DNA of 64,000 nt from Fasciolopsis buskii (taxonomy: Eukaryota > Platyhelminthes > Trematoda > Plagiorchiida > Fasciolidae). Below the pieces are notes generated by a model that saw only the letters and a list, made by a program, of their open reading frames with translations, did not search any database and was not told the DNA's origin. The stretch is from NCBI GenBank assembly GCA_008360955.1, contig LUCM01007818.1:525547-589546 (forward strand), given 5' to 3'. Shown in pieces: positions 43,101 to 51,785 of this stretch (position 1 is its first letter; the number at the start of each line of letters is the position of its first letter). Both the position numbers and the translations under genes were made by a program.

Positions 43101-46100
43101 CATGTCTCGCAACCGTAAAACAGGAACTGAGCGCACTGCGTCACATTACATACGACCTTTCAACTTCAGTGCTCCAGTCCGGCGTAAGCCACTGGAGCCT
43201 TCCATATACCCGTTCTCACCTCCAATGCCGTGCTGCCATCCTTCGACAAACAACTACCAAGTTAATTCAAACGGTCCAAAATCGTTAATTCCTTTCCACC
43301 CAGTATCAAGTTCGCCACTAATATCACCCAGTCTTATAACAGCACTTTACACACTGAAGGGGCAAACCGCATGCCAAACCAAGCGATAGACCTCGAGAGT
43401 CTGTCTGGTGCACGTTGTGCATGTTCCATTGATTCGAACAGGCGCGCGACGTCATCTGCGTAATCTGGGTCATGCAGCTTCTCACCATTTCCCAGCTCGA
43501 TTCCTGCATCCTGGAAACCTCCTAAAGCATCAACTCGTCCATGACGAAGTTAAACAGAAATGGAATGATAGGACACCCATATCAAACGCCGCCAGTCGCT
43601 ACGAATGAACTTCTTAGTTTACCTTATACCCTCAAGCGAACACAAGTATGCGAGTACAATGCTAGCAACAGGTTCACGAACTTGGATGGCACACGACCCC
43701 GGCGGAGAGCACTGAATAGTGCTGGTCCATCCGCAGAGTCGAAAGTACCTATCAAGTCGAGAAAGACTACGATCGTAGGGCGGCTGTTTGTGTGGCGCGT
43801 TTCTAATAACTGCCGAAGAGTGAATATTTGGTCGATGCAACTTCGAACTGGACGAATTCCGGTCAGCTGTTCGTCGACTTTGCTCCCGTGAATCGGGAAG
43901 CATTATTGAAGCTAGGACCTTAGCAACTATCGAAATTAAGTTAGTCCCACGGTGATTACTACAGCGACTCTGTGTGCTTCTCTTGAAGATGGGTACAATC
44001 AGTGACTTACTCCACGACAACGGAACACGTTCCTCATTCCAAATATCATAGATTAAGGAGGTAAGGGCTTCTCCACCCAACGTGAAAAGAACTGGAGGAA
44101 GTTCCCCTATTCAGAAGTCGAATATTCGACTCTACTTCCAATTCCATCGGAGGGTCAACAGACACCTCCCAAAGATTCGCAGCTCCAAACATCGGCCTAA
44201 ATAATTTAGCGTGCAGCCAGCTAAACTGATCTATGAAGTACTCAACCGAACGGTTTAGCGTTCGTTGTCTAGCATGGTAAAGCTCTCCATTTCTATTACA
44301 CAAAGCTTCACGAAACAAACGTCGCCGTCCGCCGGTGTCACGTGTAAGCACAAAAGGTATTTGACTCTTACCTGAAGCGGCCGCTACTTACATCTCTTCG
44401 GCTACCTTAACCCACCAGTTTTCACGACCACTCTTAAGGCTTATCTTCAATTGACGCTGCAGGTGTCGACGCATCTTATTCATCTTGCAGTTAGAGACTG
44501 GCGGTTTCGCTCCAATGGAGCCAGCGACATTTGAGACCCAGTCTTTGATTAACAGTAGACATCGGCCTAAATAATTTACGTGCAGCCAGCTAAACTGATT
44601 CTTGAAGTGCACAGCCCGACGATCGAGCGTTTGTTGTCTACCACAGATAAGCTAGATCTAGAACCACAGGCGAAATCTGCTGCCAAATGCATTACCTGTT
44701 TGAGTTCGTCCCAGTGCTCATCTACACTGCTGCTCTTTGAAATTCTTAGTTCGCCGGATAGTTCCTGTTCGTGGCTGCTGCGAACAGCCAAATCACACAG
44801 ACGTTCGACGGCTAATCGGGTTTGTGGTCTGCGTCCCTTGGCCGTTGAGCTGAAGCAAAAATCGCATTAAAACTAGCGCGTTATCCTATTCGACCAACGT
44901 GGTTCAGTATCATCTACAGTTCTGGACAGAACCGCACCAACGGTAGCTTACTGCAATATAGTCGACCTGACTCAGACGACTTGTCGAGTTAGCGCGCCAC
45001 GTTGCTGTGCGACGCGCACTGTGTCAGAATAAATGATTGTCCACACAAAATTGGAGGGGCTTTCCCCCCTTATTTGTTCGCTGAGCAGGCGCGGCGAACC
45101 GCCCACCTAAGCAGGCTTCGATGTACTAAGTTTCGACTTTGTGCACTAAAATCACCTGCCAACTCTGCAATGTCGGACCCTTTGCTCTTCCGAACAGGAG
45201 TGTCGAGCTCGTCATAAAACCCGTCTTTTTGCATGTCAATGCTGCAGTCACTGCACTGTCAAAGCTAAACACGCCTGTTGGCCAGCTTGCATGTGAATGC
45301 GCACATTGAAGGAACCGAGATTCAGAGGATTACGAGGCTTGAGAAAATGTGAGCTAGCATGCTGAACCATTTACTACACTATTTGACAATAAAGTATTGC
45401 CAGTATCGGGGGTGTCATCATTGGGAACATTATGGATAAGCAGAGGAGACAAGGAGATTTGGTTGAAGAGAGAAGAGACAAGGTGTATTAAAGGAAAGGG
45501 AACTCTGAGCAGTGGCATACTTATCACTACCCACCCTACTCGATGCAATGGCCAACGCGGACCTGATTATCCTGCGCGACGACCGATGCAGTATGGGATT
45601 ATTTGAAGGCATGTAACTCGCGAGGATTGATGAACAGGTAATGCTAGGGAATCCAGCTGTCAAGCAAGCCCTATTAACAGGGTCAAGGACAGCGCAAATA
45701 TCCAAGAATATGATGACCTTTGGCCTTTGGAAAGTAAAAAGGTGTTCTAAAACCTGTCGGAGGGTAATGATTTGATCGACATATACACGATCAGCGCAAA
45801 TCCCAGCCCGATCCTGGGGAGTTTGACCCCCACGCGTGTCGCACAATCAGCGCAGAATGATGAAAGAAAGCCGCTTTGACACTCGGGATTACGCTAATAC
45901 CCTTATGGTTGGCGCCGTCAGTACGCAAGCCCCCTTTGAAGGTTGAGACAACGATGGACTCCCCCCTCCTCCGAGAAATGTGGCTTTCTCGGAGTACCAG
46001 ATCTTCGAAAACAAAAGTGATGTTTTCTAACTAGGTTCATTCCTCCGTCTTTAAATGGAACTGGGATAAGCTCATCGGAGCCCAGTGCTCTATGATGTCC

Positions 46101-49100
46101 TAAAACTCAGATTTTCGCCTCATCTGGTGATCTATTGCAACAGGTCACCGGACGCTTGTTGGAATAGCTACGAGAGGCGTTGTCGTCAGCCAAATTGTGC
46201 CTGAAAGTACTCCGTCCAACGAACAAGACAGCGCTGCAGATCGTGAATAGGTGAGCTGTCCAGTTCACAGATCGTTTCGCTCACACCCAATGCTTTTCTA
46301 TTGGTAGCTCGACTGAAGTTAATCTACCTGCTGGAATTTCCCATAGCGGCAGCACATTCCGTCTCCGAGGTTCATTGAGACCCCTAAGCAAACTTGCATT
46401 GTGTTCACATCTCGTTACGAGCCGTGCTTCGTCATACTCGCTACGCGCCCGGGGTAGGCTGGCATGCGCCAAAAAGGTCTAAGCACTCAGCAGAAGTTCA
46501 GGGTGTCACAACGCAAGGGTTCAGACCAAAATTCACTAGGCAAGCAGAATGCAAAGCATTCTTCATAAGCGACCAGTGCCCATTGATGTTTTGGCGCTTC
46601 GAAAGATTGATGGGCGAGCCGGATCACATAGCTTGTCGCAATCTAAGCGACGATGCATCATGCGTTTTGAGCACCCACAAGAGCACACGGACAGCTTCGT
46701 GCATACTAACGCGTGGTCGGAGTCGAGAAGAGTACTCCAGTACGACCGGCAATTTTATAGATAGACCTGCCACTTGTGGCTAATAACGATGTGGTCAATT
46801 AGGATCCACCGCTGACTTGAAATGGGCGGACGCCAGGTGGCGTACTGACGATTGGAACGTCTCAAGGTTTTACTGACACGGAACAATTGATGGGCAGAGC
46901 ACAAAGCCAACAACCGTCGCCAGTTTTTAGAACGACGGAAATCGAGACCAAACGGGCCTTCTAGGTCCGACTCATTCGCAGACAGAGGACCTATTCTAGC
47001 ATTCATTTCTCCTACCGAAATTATGATGTCACTCCGCCTTTCTGTGTAGGAGCTTGTTCAGCTTTTACTAGAAAGCTTCTCTGACCGCATCTGATCTGCA
47101 ATCTGTTGGGGCGTACGCTGAGAAAACAAACAAGTTGCGTCTATTAGGACGACGGTTATTTACTTTTTATGAGCCTCTAAGTCTCACTGTCCATGGCCGG
47201 CTGTTGACTGGGATCCAATCAAGCACTACACGAACACCAGAAACACCAGAAGCCCCAGCCTCGAAGTCCCCAGAGAGACACAAATGGGAATTCACAGAAG
47301 AACTAGATAGATATGTGAGTCAAATAACAGCTGGTATCTTGAATGCGAGTTTCTTGAGTACAACACACATCGATTACTAGGGTCTCCATCGCACGAGCTA
47401 GATACCCCGTTGAATTACATATCAGTGTTCGCAAATTGAAGGGGAATCGAGGACGAAGAAGTGCATGAACCAACGGAAGCGGGTTCGACGGGAGTTGGAT
47501 GCTATCTGAAGGCTACTGCGAGAGAACAGAAACAGGACTCATTCCGGTGACACCACCACTAGCATGGCCGACTGCAGTTTCCAAAAAATGTAAGGAAATA
47601 GGGTGGGAAAAGGAAGAATAACACGAATTAGTAGAGGAAAAAGCCTCGCGCACGGTGGAGGGTCACTTCTGCAACAGGGAGAACAGACAGAAACGTTCGT
47701 GCGAAGATCAGTCATATTCACGGTTGTATGCGTTGTGGGCTGTTGCACTACTCGATAGCCCAACAAGGAGCAGGCCTTTTCATTTGGGGATACACCTCCA
47801 GTCTTCGCACAGCCAAGCCCTTTGTAAAGGCACCCGAATCACTTCAGACAAGCCGGTGGCTAGCTGATTGGTTTATGCGCTTCTCGAAGACCTCGCCGGG
47901 TAATTGGAACACGACAACGGGCAATGGTCTTATTTGCTTGACGGGCCACACTCGCCACGCCACAGTGCCTCCGACAGGCTCTTGCAGCATTTCTTAGGGA
48001 GATCGCTTGCCAGAAAAAAACCCACCACGGCCCATCACTGCTGCTACTTGTCCGTGGCCGCTCATTCGATGGGCTTGAGCTCACTTTATTTACGATTAAC
48101 CACCCGGATAGTGACAGTTCCCCTATTCGTAACCCAGGGACGCGCCCATTAGCAGAAAGGCCTGCCCGGAGTTGAAGCCCGATAGTGACCCAAACACCAC
48201 TATGGCACTCGGAAGCATAAAGGATTACAATGAGGTGTGTGGTTGGAACGTCGATGTCAGTCCACTACCCCCCGCCTGCAATTTATTAAGCATACACGCA
48301 ATTTCCCGACCAGATTCAAATGAGTCACTGAGATTGTATTCAGATGAGACCGCACTGGGGCTGCAATCAAGGAAAAGTGTGCTGCCCTCGACACAATCGC
48401 ACGCCAGGTTTAGTCTATTTCCTTTTGTGACCGCCCAACAATTACGAGTACTTTCACCGATGACTGGATGCGTACTTGGGTTCGAAAGAGTTGAGCTGGG
48501 TCCTGTCATTCTGGCAGGAATCCGGAGAATTCCATCACATTTCACCTACTGATAACACTGAGCAGTAGAATTGAGATTTCGACTTACTACCCAGAAATTT
48601 GGAACCGTGGGTCCGGTAAAGTTGATTTTGTTAGCGATGATCGGATGGTATGACATTGTTTAACATGAGATACAAACGGTCGTGATTTTGTCTCCTTCTT
48701 ACACCGTAAACTGTGTGGAAGTGCAGCGAAGCTTTCCCTGACGGAATTCTCGCGATATTGCCAACCTGAATTTTCTTTTGGAGTGCGAATTCCAGCAAAA
48801 AAACAAAGATGTACGATAAATTCTTTCTGTGATGAACTCATTACAGCACGATGTGGTTAGTAGACCTATTAAGATCACTCAGAAGTGCAAAGAGAATTTC
48901 AATTATTTCCGTTTCAACAAGGCAAACTTGTTTTCTGCCAGTATTCCACCATGTACAACCAATGATATTTTCCGATCTGTGGAATAATTACTAGACGGCA
49001 AGATAGTGAGTCTACTCTTGGTTAGCCTTTGAGCTAAAGATTACACGCCTCTTGGTCAAATATATATGTGAGTAAATAAAGTTGCAATGAGTAATCTTTG

Positions 49101-50851
49101 CGACCGGCTTCGAAAAGAAGCCCAACAGGCGAGCAAAAAACGAAATCTTTGTGCTCATTATCTTTAACAGATATTTTCAATCTGCAGCACTAAAGATCAA
49201 CAGAAACTGCCAGAAAAGTTCAATACAATTCATTCTGATACTGTTCCATCTTGTCGAGAAAATATCAAGATTCAGTTGTTTTTATGGATCCTGAAATGTC
49301 TTGACAACCAGAACTACACTGACTTTTCTTCGGCAACAAGCATTTCACACTCGTTCGGTTTAACTAAAGAAATATACCTCAAATTCTGTACGGTTATGAT
49401 CAGCATTTGCATTTTGATTGGTTATATAAACAATCACATTGCATTGGAATTCTCGGTACCGTGCTCATGCCAATGACCAGGTTTTTTACGTTACATCTGT
49501 TTTACTTACTTAGCTTACATTCACATGGTTCCCCTCCTATCACGCGCGTTTTTTTCCTAGGTTCAAGCTGACAAAATCAAATGCGAGACTGAACGGACGA
49601 ACAAACATTGACGAGATAGATGCGCTTATTGCAACCTACTTATACGATACTTTCGTGCAAAGCCTTACAGGTGTGTAATTTACTTGTGATTAGCAAACGG
49701 CTGGGAAAATTGTGTTAGTTGCTTCAAAATGGATCTTATGGTGATGAGTACTCGTTTACTAAAGTTCTTGAAGTCATGCATATCTTACGGTTATGTTGAT
49801 CTTACTTTTGATACGTTGATGTAACTTCTACCATAGAACAAGATAATGAATTCACGACATGCAACTGACAGTGCCACCTACCGTATCCAACCAACCGCAG
49901 GCCTCAAATCAAAGGACAAATTAGTCCTATTATGGCTAATTCAACTATAAACGCTTACTGCCCGCTGTTCCATGTCATCTACTGACCGTTTCGGTTCACT
50001 TCTCAGTCTCGGAGAGTAATTTACATCGAGAGAGTTGATCTTTGGGCATCAGAACCAAGATACAGTGAAATCTCTAAGAATTTAGATCTAGATACCAACT
50101 CCTGGAGGCTAACAGCGTTGCTCAAGTAGCTTAGTCAGCACATACAGGCGACACCGGTGCTCAACTAGTATTAACTCCGTACGCATTCTATTTGAGTAAA
50201 TTTTGTTTCGGAGCCGCATAAGAGGGCCAGATTGTTCGAAGTAGTCTAGGACCGATCTTTAATAAATTATGAGATGTCTAGGTTTGATAGGAGCCAAATA
50301 TGTTTCTGGAATACACAAAACAATTCAGCCGAAATGCGACTAAACAATCACATGTAACTACCCAAAGGAAAACCGGGCTAATCAAAAAATCCTTTTTCCT
50401 GAATTCTTCCTCTACAAGGATAACTTCGTGGCAATTCAATACTAAAGTGATTGGTTGCGTTTTGAAAGAGCACCTGGTCGAAGATAAAAAATAATCTCAG
50501 GTTTAGGAGTCTAACTGTAAGAATACAGTAGACTGAAATTATAAAAGCAGACGGTTGTGAACCTAATTTAAATATCCTTAACGGTTCGTGCCTCATCTGC
50601 AAAAATATTTGATGGGATGTGGTCCAGATAAAAACTTACAACAGTACCAAATTTCTTCATTCAGAAACTGTCTAAACACATTTCCACCACATTCTGACAT
50701 TTCAGGAACAAACTACCTAAATGCGTCAGCAATTCACTACATTAGTGGAGTGAACCGCGAATCCATGAACGAGTTAGATGATATCCTACAGTCTATCGCT
50801 TCTCAGCTGACACAGCTTATCGAGCTCGGCTTCGATCAGAACTGTGCCTGA
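12987..50851 (+). CDS. MCMDC2: Split gene for an MCMDC2-like protein (meiotic MCM-domain protein), overall model
   Basis: Phase-consistent exons are 25055-25105, 26063-26209, 28036-28089, 28136-28230, 30532-30847, 33576-33665, 35689-35953, 36646-36790, 39316-39492, 41350-41489, 49561-49670 and 50706-50851 (stop TGA). Exons 15727-15912 and 15989-16159 lie upstream and 12987-13117 is a candidate first piece. The twelve joined exons give about 576 residues; with the upstream exons about 750, against about 680 for vertebrate MCMDC2. The order matches MCMDC2: zinc/OB segment, the sequence NITPPGTFFLLK (MCM TPPGxYxxLK block), LLVLNPTACPLVSRL at the Walker A site, LELAQGGLAFFP at the Walker B site, YYLAIRR and NARLNGRTNIDEIDALIA near the C terminus. 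Walker A lacks GKS/T and Walker B lacks DE, as in MCMDC2 but not in replicative MCMs. Known role of the family: meiotic double-strand-break repair and crossovers (related to Drosophila mei-217/mei-218); nuclear. Unresolved: the 5' end and an exon between 16160 and 25054. Confidence 0.8.
13751..14004. repeat. Dispersed direct repeat, copy 1
   Basis: Nearly identical over about 230 bp to 19754-19984, in the same orientation; the similarity continues weakly to 14004 after an 11 bp gap. It contains atgccgtggttccgg and cgcagttccgagagac. No ORF, no terminal repeats seen. Confidence 0.9.
14005..15700. other. No supported gene
   Basis: Probable intron or 5' sequence of the MCMDC2-like gene. A short GAT repeat lies at 15339-15349. 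Nothing else stands out. Confidence 0.5.
15727..15912 (+). CDS. MCMDC2: MCMDC2-like exon: OB-fold start with Cys cluster
   Basis: The reading frame is open from before 15662 to a textbook donor (cag|gtaagt, 15911-15916). The acceptor is most likely ttttaatag ending at 15726, but 15697 is also possible. The translation has AEFPKLEWDTNRI, then CSGTIMAVAPV and CAMCYRCPDSCCPGSG. Vertebrate MCMDC2 has CEFPLDY, then GIVIAM, then a Cys pair at the same spacing, so this is the OB-fold entry and first half of the zinc site. The exon ends with two bases of a codon (AG). Confidence 0.65.
15989..16159 (+). CDS. MCMDC2: MCMDC2-like exon after a 76 bp intron
   Basis: The exon follows the preceding one after a 76 bp intron and ends at ttttg|gtaaat. 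The obvious acceptor (ctacag, 15979-15984) puts the exon out of frame and gives a stop after 16 codons. The AG four bases later (ggaag ending 15988) restores a 57-codon open frame (RTAKKTLRRFAYYF, then PPKVAVMHNF). I chose 15989 for that reason. The residues do not align clearly with other MCMDC2 proteins and the second Cys pair is not visible. The exon ends with two bases of a codon; the next exon, which must supply one base, was not found. Confidence 0.5.
19754..20020. repeat. Dispersed direct repeat, copy 2
   Basis: Second copy of the repeat at 13751-14004, about 6.0 kb downstream in the same orientation, with only a handful of differences. Both copies flank the first two OB exons of the MCMDC2-like gene. 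Confidence 0.9.
20364..20481. repeat. Short inverted repeat
   Basis: 20364-20394 and 20451-20481 are reverse complements at about 25 of 31 positions, centred on agcccgggatgag / cattcatcccggg. The 56 bp spacer and GC-richer content suggest a small SINE-like or fold-back repeat. Confidence 0.5.
24073..24176 (+). other. Coding-like segment, possible OB-fold strand of MCMDC2
   Basis: An open frame contains EEEIWIDTIDSALEAGYKLI and ends at TAG 24204-24206. In gene order this is where the MCM OB-fold strand and its conserved Gly-turn are expected (vertebrate pattern IFLRDESVNKMNIGNEYKII). However there is no canonical GT donor before the stop, so it cannot be joined to the next exon. The same residues also resemble the N-terminal GYRxIDT block of aldo-keto reductases. 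It could be a diverged exon with an unusual splice site, a pseudogene piece, or chance. Confidence 0.25.
25055..25105 (+). CDS. MCMDC2: MCMDC2-like exon: end of OB turn
   Basis: The translation is LNNISVHGCAVVRVSA plus one base. This fits the MCM motif just after the OB turn (vertebrate YKIIGIPTCV). The donor is cgg|gtaata at 25106. There are two acceptors: tttggaag ending at 25054 (used here) or catttcag ending at 25072, which would leave a 33 bp micro-exon in the same frame. The leftover G joins GT of the next exon to make Gly. The frame stays open to 25239, so a longer form cannot be excluded. Confidence 0.5.
26063..26209 (+). CDS. MCMDC2: MCMDC2-like exon: OB to AAA+ linker
   Basis: The acceptor is tatttccttcag (ends 26062) and the donor is cgtcaga|gtaagc. 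The 147 bp exon begins with two bases and ends with one, matching both neighbours. It encodes a basic start (TRTRRRKLLCAFE, last OB strand) and a helix (EEVIFQRLSNAIRYLDVK) that corresponds to the linker before the AAA+ core. Confidence 0.65.
28036..28089 (+). CDS. MCMDC2: MCMDC2-like micro-exon, start of AAA+ core
   Basis: This 54 bp exon is flanked by gtttttctcacag and ttg|gtaagt. The in-phase reading, ACHFQFGVTFVLAYLFL, matches the vertebrate CWKFTAILANIFA block that opens the MCM AAA+ region. The final G plus CC of the next exon makes Ala. It is too short to be found as a free-standing ORF; phase and homology identify it. Confidence 0.75.
28136..28230 (+). CDS. MCMDC2: MCMDC2-like exon with the TPPGT block
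   Basis: The exon lies after a 46 bp intron (28090-28135; gtaagt ... caactcag) and ends at caa|gtgagt. It encodes NITPPGTFFLLKWLLLLLLT, the near-invariant MCM element (vertebrate ITPPGTYNLLKLCLLMSLV) that leads into the nucleotide-binding fold, then a polar tail. It ends at a codon boundary, matching the phase-0 start of the next exon. Confidence 0.85.
29045..29285. repeat. Retroelement-associated repeat, copy 1
   Basis: Roughly 80% identical to 40630-40830 in the same orientation, sharing gtaaatcgggtcttttgtgtg and ctgaatctatcaa. The other copy sits just 3' (minus-strand sense) of a reverse-transcriptase fragment, so this is probably the tail of the same element type. Confidence 0.75.
30532..30847 (+). 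CDS. MCMDC2: MCMDC2-like exon with degenerate Walker A
   Basis: The acceptor is the T-rich ttttcatttaaag (ends 30531) and the donor is ttact|gtaagt. The exon is 105 codons plus one base. EFRVTSLLVLNPTACPLVSRL aligns with vertebrate ILIITSDTLLIDRLL, at the position where catalytic MCMs have GDPGTAKS. The lysine and following Ser/Thr are absent, so ATP hydrolysis is unlikely. A second donor-like gtaagt at 30890 could extend the exon by 43 bp but would break the phase to the next exon. Confidence 0.75.
31782..32173 (-). pseudogene. Possible ankyrin-repeat-like fragment, frameshifted
   Basis: On the minus strand, two overlapping frames read on from each other. 32173 to about 32045 contains IENVLMEINRDVTIQGTEHE, and about 32045 to 31782 contains HGAPRIFFLCGCKVNANEMG followed by ATPLALGLG. 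The pattern leucine-rich helix, GCxVNA, then TPLALG fits one ankyrin repeat, with part of another before it. The frame change near 32045 and the lack of clear splice sites suggest a pseudogene. It lies antisense inside an MCMDC2 intron. Family call is tentative. Confidence 0.3.
33576..33665 (+). CDS. MCMDC2: MCMDC2-like exon with degenerate Walker B
   Basis: The exon is 90 bp between taattcacacag and atg|gtaggc. In phase it reads GTLELAQGGLAFFPSIELL followed by KKKDLATLIY. The vertebrate MCMDC2 equivalent is ALLAKGGICFIGDLASHKKDKL; catalytic MCMs have LADGGICCIDEFDKM. The acidic DE pair is missing here. The leading GT completes TGT with the T of the previous exon. A longer open frame in another phase over the same bases is a shadow. 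Confidence 0.85.
35689..35953 (+). CDS. MCMDC2: MCMDC2-like exon, mid AAA+ core
   Basis: There is a strong acceptor (ctcgttccatttcag, ends 35688) and donor (tttg|gtaagt). The 265 bp give ALETIPSDQ directly after the Walker B exon (vertebrate VLESRSITV), a Ser/Thr/Asn-rich stretch, and DFTGISIWATTELNP, which matches the MCM strand with small-Trp-Ala (vertebrate VQCSFWSFVD). The long polar segments suggest lineage-specific insertions. Confidence 0.85.
36646..36790 (+). CDS. MCMDC2: MCMDC2-like exon, post-sensor region
   Basis: The acceptor is ccgatttcgtgtag (ends 36645) and the donor is ctcg|gtaatt. The first T completes TGT with TG of the previous exon. It encodes SFDIIVDAELAVGPMETVDS, an acidic region placed like the SRFD...D block of MCM AAA+ domains, but without the arginine finger. 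It ends on a codon boundary. Confidence 0.8.
37590..38720 (+). mobile_element. Penelope-like retroelement remnant (RT and GIY-YIG)
   Basis: One frame from about 37610 to 38070 reads through three stops with Penelope-type RT features: a thumb/palm entry (RYMNKNVISVGI), MGPVFLDIFVAK, DLYT followed by MGNVLTI where YVDD-VLTI is expected, and ELENDIFVGFLDVGLSR. After a +1 shift come WLDQYTHFPSFAPL and, near 38455-38525, YSSQYVGHTTRRLFRRMT, the GIY-YIG endonuclease signature typical of these elements, followed by decayed sequence to about 38720. Loss of both catalytic aspartates and several stops make it inactive. It lies sense-oriented in an MCMDC2 intron. Confidence 0.85.
39316..39492 (+). CDS. 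MCMDC2: MCMDC2-like exon, AAA+ lid region
   Basis: The exon is exactly 59 codons, phase 0 at both ends, between gattttccag and ccag|gtatat. It starts WATRDPRVTFCLLRTC and is otherwise poorly conserved. Assignment rests on phase, splice sites and position between two recognisable exons. Confidence 0.7.
40630..40830. repeat. Retroelement-associated repeat, copy 2
   Basis: Partner of 29045-29285. It adjoins the minus-strand RT fragment at 40835-41032 and is probably its downstream end. Confidence 0.75.
40835..41040 (-). mobile_element. Non-LTR reverse transcriptase fragment
   Basis: A 65-codon minus-strand frame has NLPNLEYADDVVLLTGDPST, the catalytic YADD palm motif of RTE/CR1-type reverse transcriptases, with the usual following helix. 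Only this palm segment remains. It differs from the RTE-like copies at 42-60 kb and so is a separate insertion, in the MCMDC2 intron before 41350. Confidence 0.8.
41350..41489 (+). CDS. MCMDC2: MCMDC2-like exon with YYLAIRR helix
   Basis: The acceptor is ttttattctacag (ends 41349) and the donor is ccct|gtaagt. The translation has HVVRLLRVYYLAIRRA, matching vertebrate ERMTHGYYLASRRI, then FIVPCSALGTL, matching SASALKYLVFL of the C-terminal helical lid. The last two bases (CT) join G of the next exon to make Leu. The intron that follows is 8.07 kb and full of retroelements. Confidence 0.85.
41490..42415. other. Intron sequence, nothing recognised
   Basis: Start of the 8 kb intron between exons ending 41489 and beginning 49561. 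No retroelement domain or host coding segment seen. Confidence 0.5.
42420..45660 (-). mobile_element. RTE-like non-LTR retrotransposon, copy 1
   Basis: Read from 45660 downward: a short 5' region shared with copy 5, endonuclease start near 45320 (NLGSFNVRIHMQAGQQA), endonuclease body 45215-44850 (AELAGDFSAQS, ARRTATWRANST, QVDYIAVSYRWCGSV), linker (DEHWDELKQVMHLA), RT start near 44080-43950 (IYDIWNEERVPLSWSKSLIV), palm with DYADDVARLFESMEHAQ near 43460, and C-terminal region 43144-42650 (FYGCETWSMR, RWFGHVMC, LKDMAVNRGQWRSC). The 3' end carries a tcatc-type simple repeat near 42465. Many frameshifts and stops; inactive. Antisense to MCMDC2. Confidence 0.9.
45670..48560 (-). mobile_element. 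RTE-like non-LTR retrotransposon, copy 2 (EN plus RT start)
   Basis: The endonuclease begins near 47430 (ETLVIDVCCTQETRIQDTS) and continues at 47006-46755 (NARIGPLSANES, then YATWRPPISSQRWILIDHIV). The RT fingers follow (NHKGISVIPS near 45890; GICADRVYVDQIITLRQVLE near 45780) and stop at VIIFLDI.. near 45670, where the 5' region of copy 1 begins abruptly. Upstream, 47450-48560 has no domain I know; a 106-codon minus frame at 48545-48225 may be a 5' ORF. Decayed. Confidence 0.8.
48561..49560. other. Intron end, nothing recognised
   Basis: Intron sequence before the penultimate MCMDC2 exon. A hydrophobic 66-codon frame at 49276-49476 has no supporting splice sites in phase. Confidence 0.5.
49561..49670 (+). 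CDS. MCMDC2: MCMDC2-like penultimate exon
   Basis: The 110 bp between tttttttcctag and acag|gtgtgt encode FKLTKSNARLNGRTNIDEID and ALIATYLYDTFVQSL. The vertebrate counterpart is FLSEAHARLNLRNKVLKEDVLIAALLFETSL. This is the clearest MCM signature in the window: the final helix pair of the AAA+ lid. No other frame is informative. Confidence 0.9.
50706..50851 (+). CDS. MCMDC2: MCMDC2-like terminal exon and stop
   Basis: The acceptor is cattctgacatttcag (ends 50705). GA completes a Gly codon with the previous exon. The 48 residues end ELGFDQNCA with TGA at 50849-50851. The acidic, Gln-rich helix (SMNELDDILQSIASQLTQLI) corresponds to the vertebrate C terminus DLYLTQCQQQLEQFI. No clear polyadenylation signal was picked out just downstream. 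Confidence 0.85.
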
Positions 50852-51785
50852 GTACAAATGGTTGCGGCTTTTCATACTGATATGAATGACTGTTAATGAG
50901 TGCCATTTGTTTGCAGAAATATAAACATTCACATTGTCCCGCTTCTTCCTACCGATCGACGGATAATATGTGGCTTACAGCATTTAAAGTCGGTGATAAA
51001 CTACAAGGAAGAAATCGAAATCTGGAACCGATCAGCATATGGATTAGGGTACGGTTCCATAGTACACGATCAGGTGTGTAATCAAAATATAACGGACGTT
51101 CGACATAAGTAGTATGCGTTCCGATGGAAGGAAGAATTATCCTCAAAACAACCACATGTACCGTTACTGCCGCACATCGGGCATCGCATTTTCCAGCCAA
51201 CGGTACACTTGCACACCTCTTAGTACTCTTCGCACCGAAATCTCACCAAGTTTAGAGTTACGCATGAACAAAGATTTCGTTAAAAAATCAAAAAGCCTTC
51301 CATTGGATGCATTTTAAAACGTTCTAAACAGTTCATCAAAGAGGTTATTCATTATTTAGCTCCTTCGTACTATATATGACTTTTAGGGTTACAACAGTAT
51401 TACCAAGTTCAGTAGAAGCATGATTATTACGAAAACTGATCCAACTGTTAACTATTATAAAAACGGCTTTACGAGAACACTGAAAATGTCTACCAGCCAA
51501 TCAACAAAGCCCATCAAAGCAAACATTTCACGGTGCAGTATCTTTAGGAGTGAATGTTCAGATCTAGAAACGAGACATTTCAATATTGGCTATATTCTTG
51601 TCATGGTAGACAAATTTTTCGAATCATTTTCATGTCGATGCTATATAAGCGACAATAACTGTTGCGCCAGAGCCACGAATCAATTGTCAGGATGGACAAA
51701 TCTTGCATCCCATTCCTCTCTTCGGAGGAAACCGTCCAAGTGGATTGCGAGATTTCGGTGTTAAATGCATAAAACAAGGTAATGA
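50852..51785. other. 3' flank of MCMDC2-like gene
   Basis: Frames of up to 114 codons (51420-51764) show no recognisable domain. Probably 3' UTR and intergenic DNA. Confidence 0.45.

Noticed and set aside
49276..49476. Hydrophobic frame before the penultimate exon
   Set aside because: The exon at 49561 joins the 41489 donor directly in phase; no acceptor/donor pair fits this frame.
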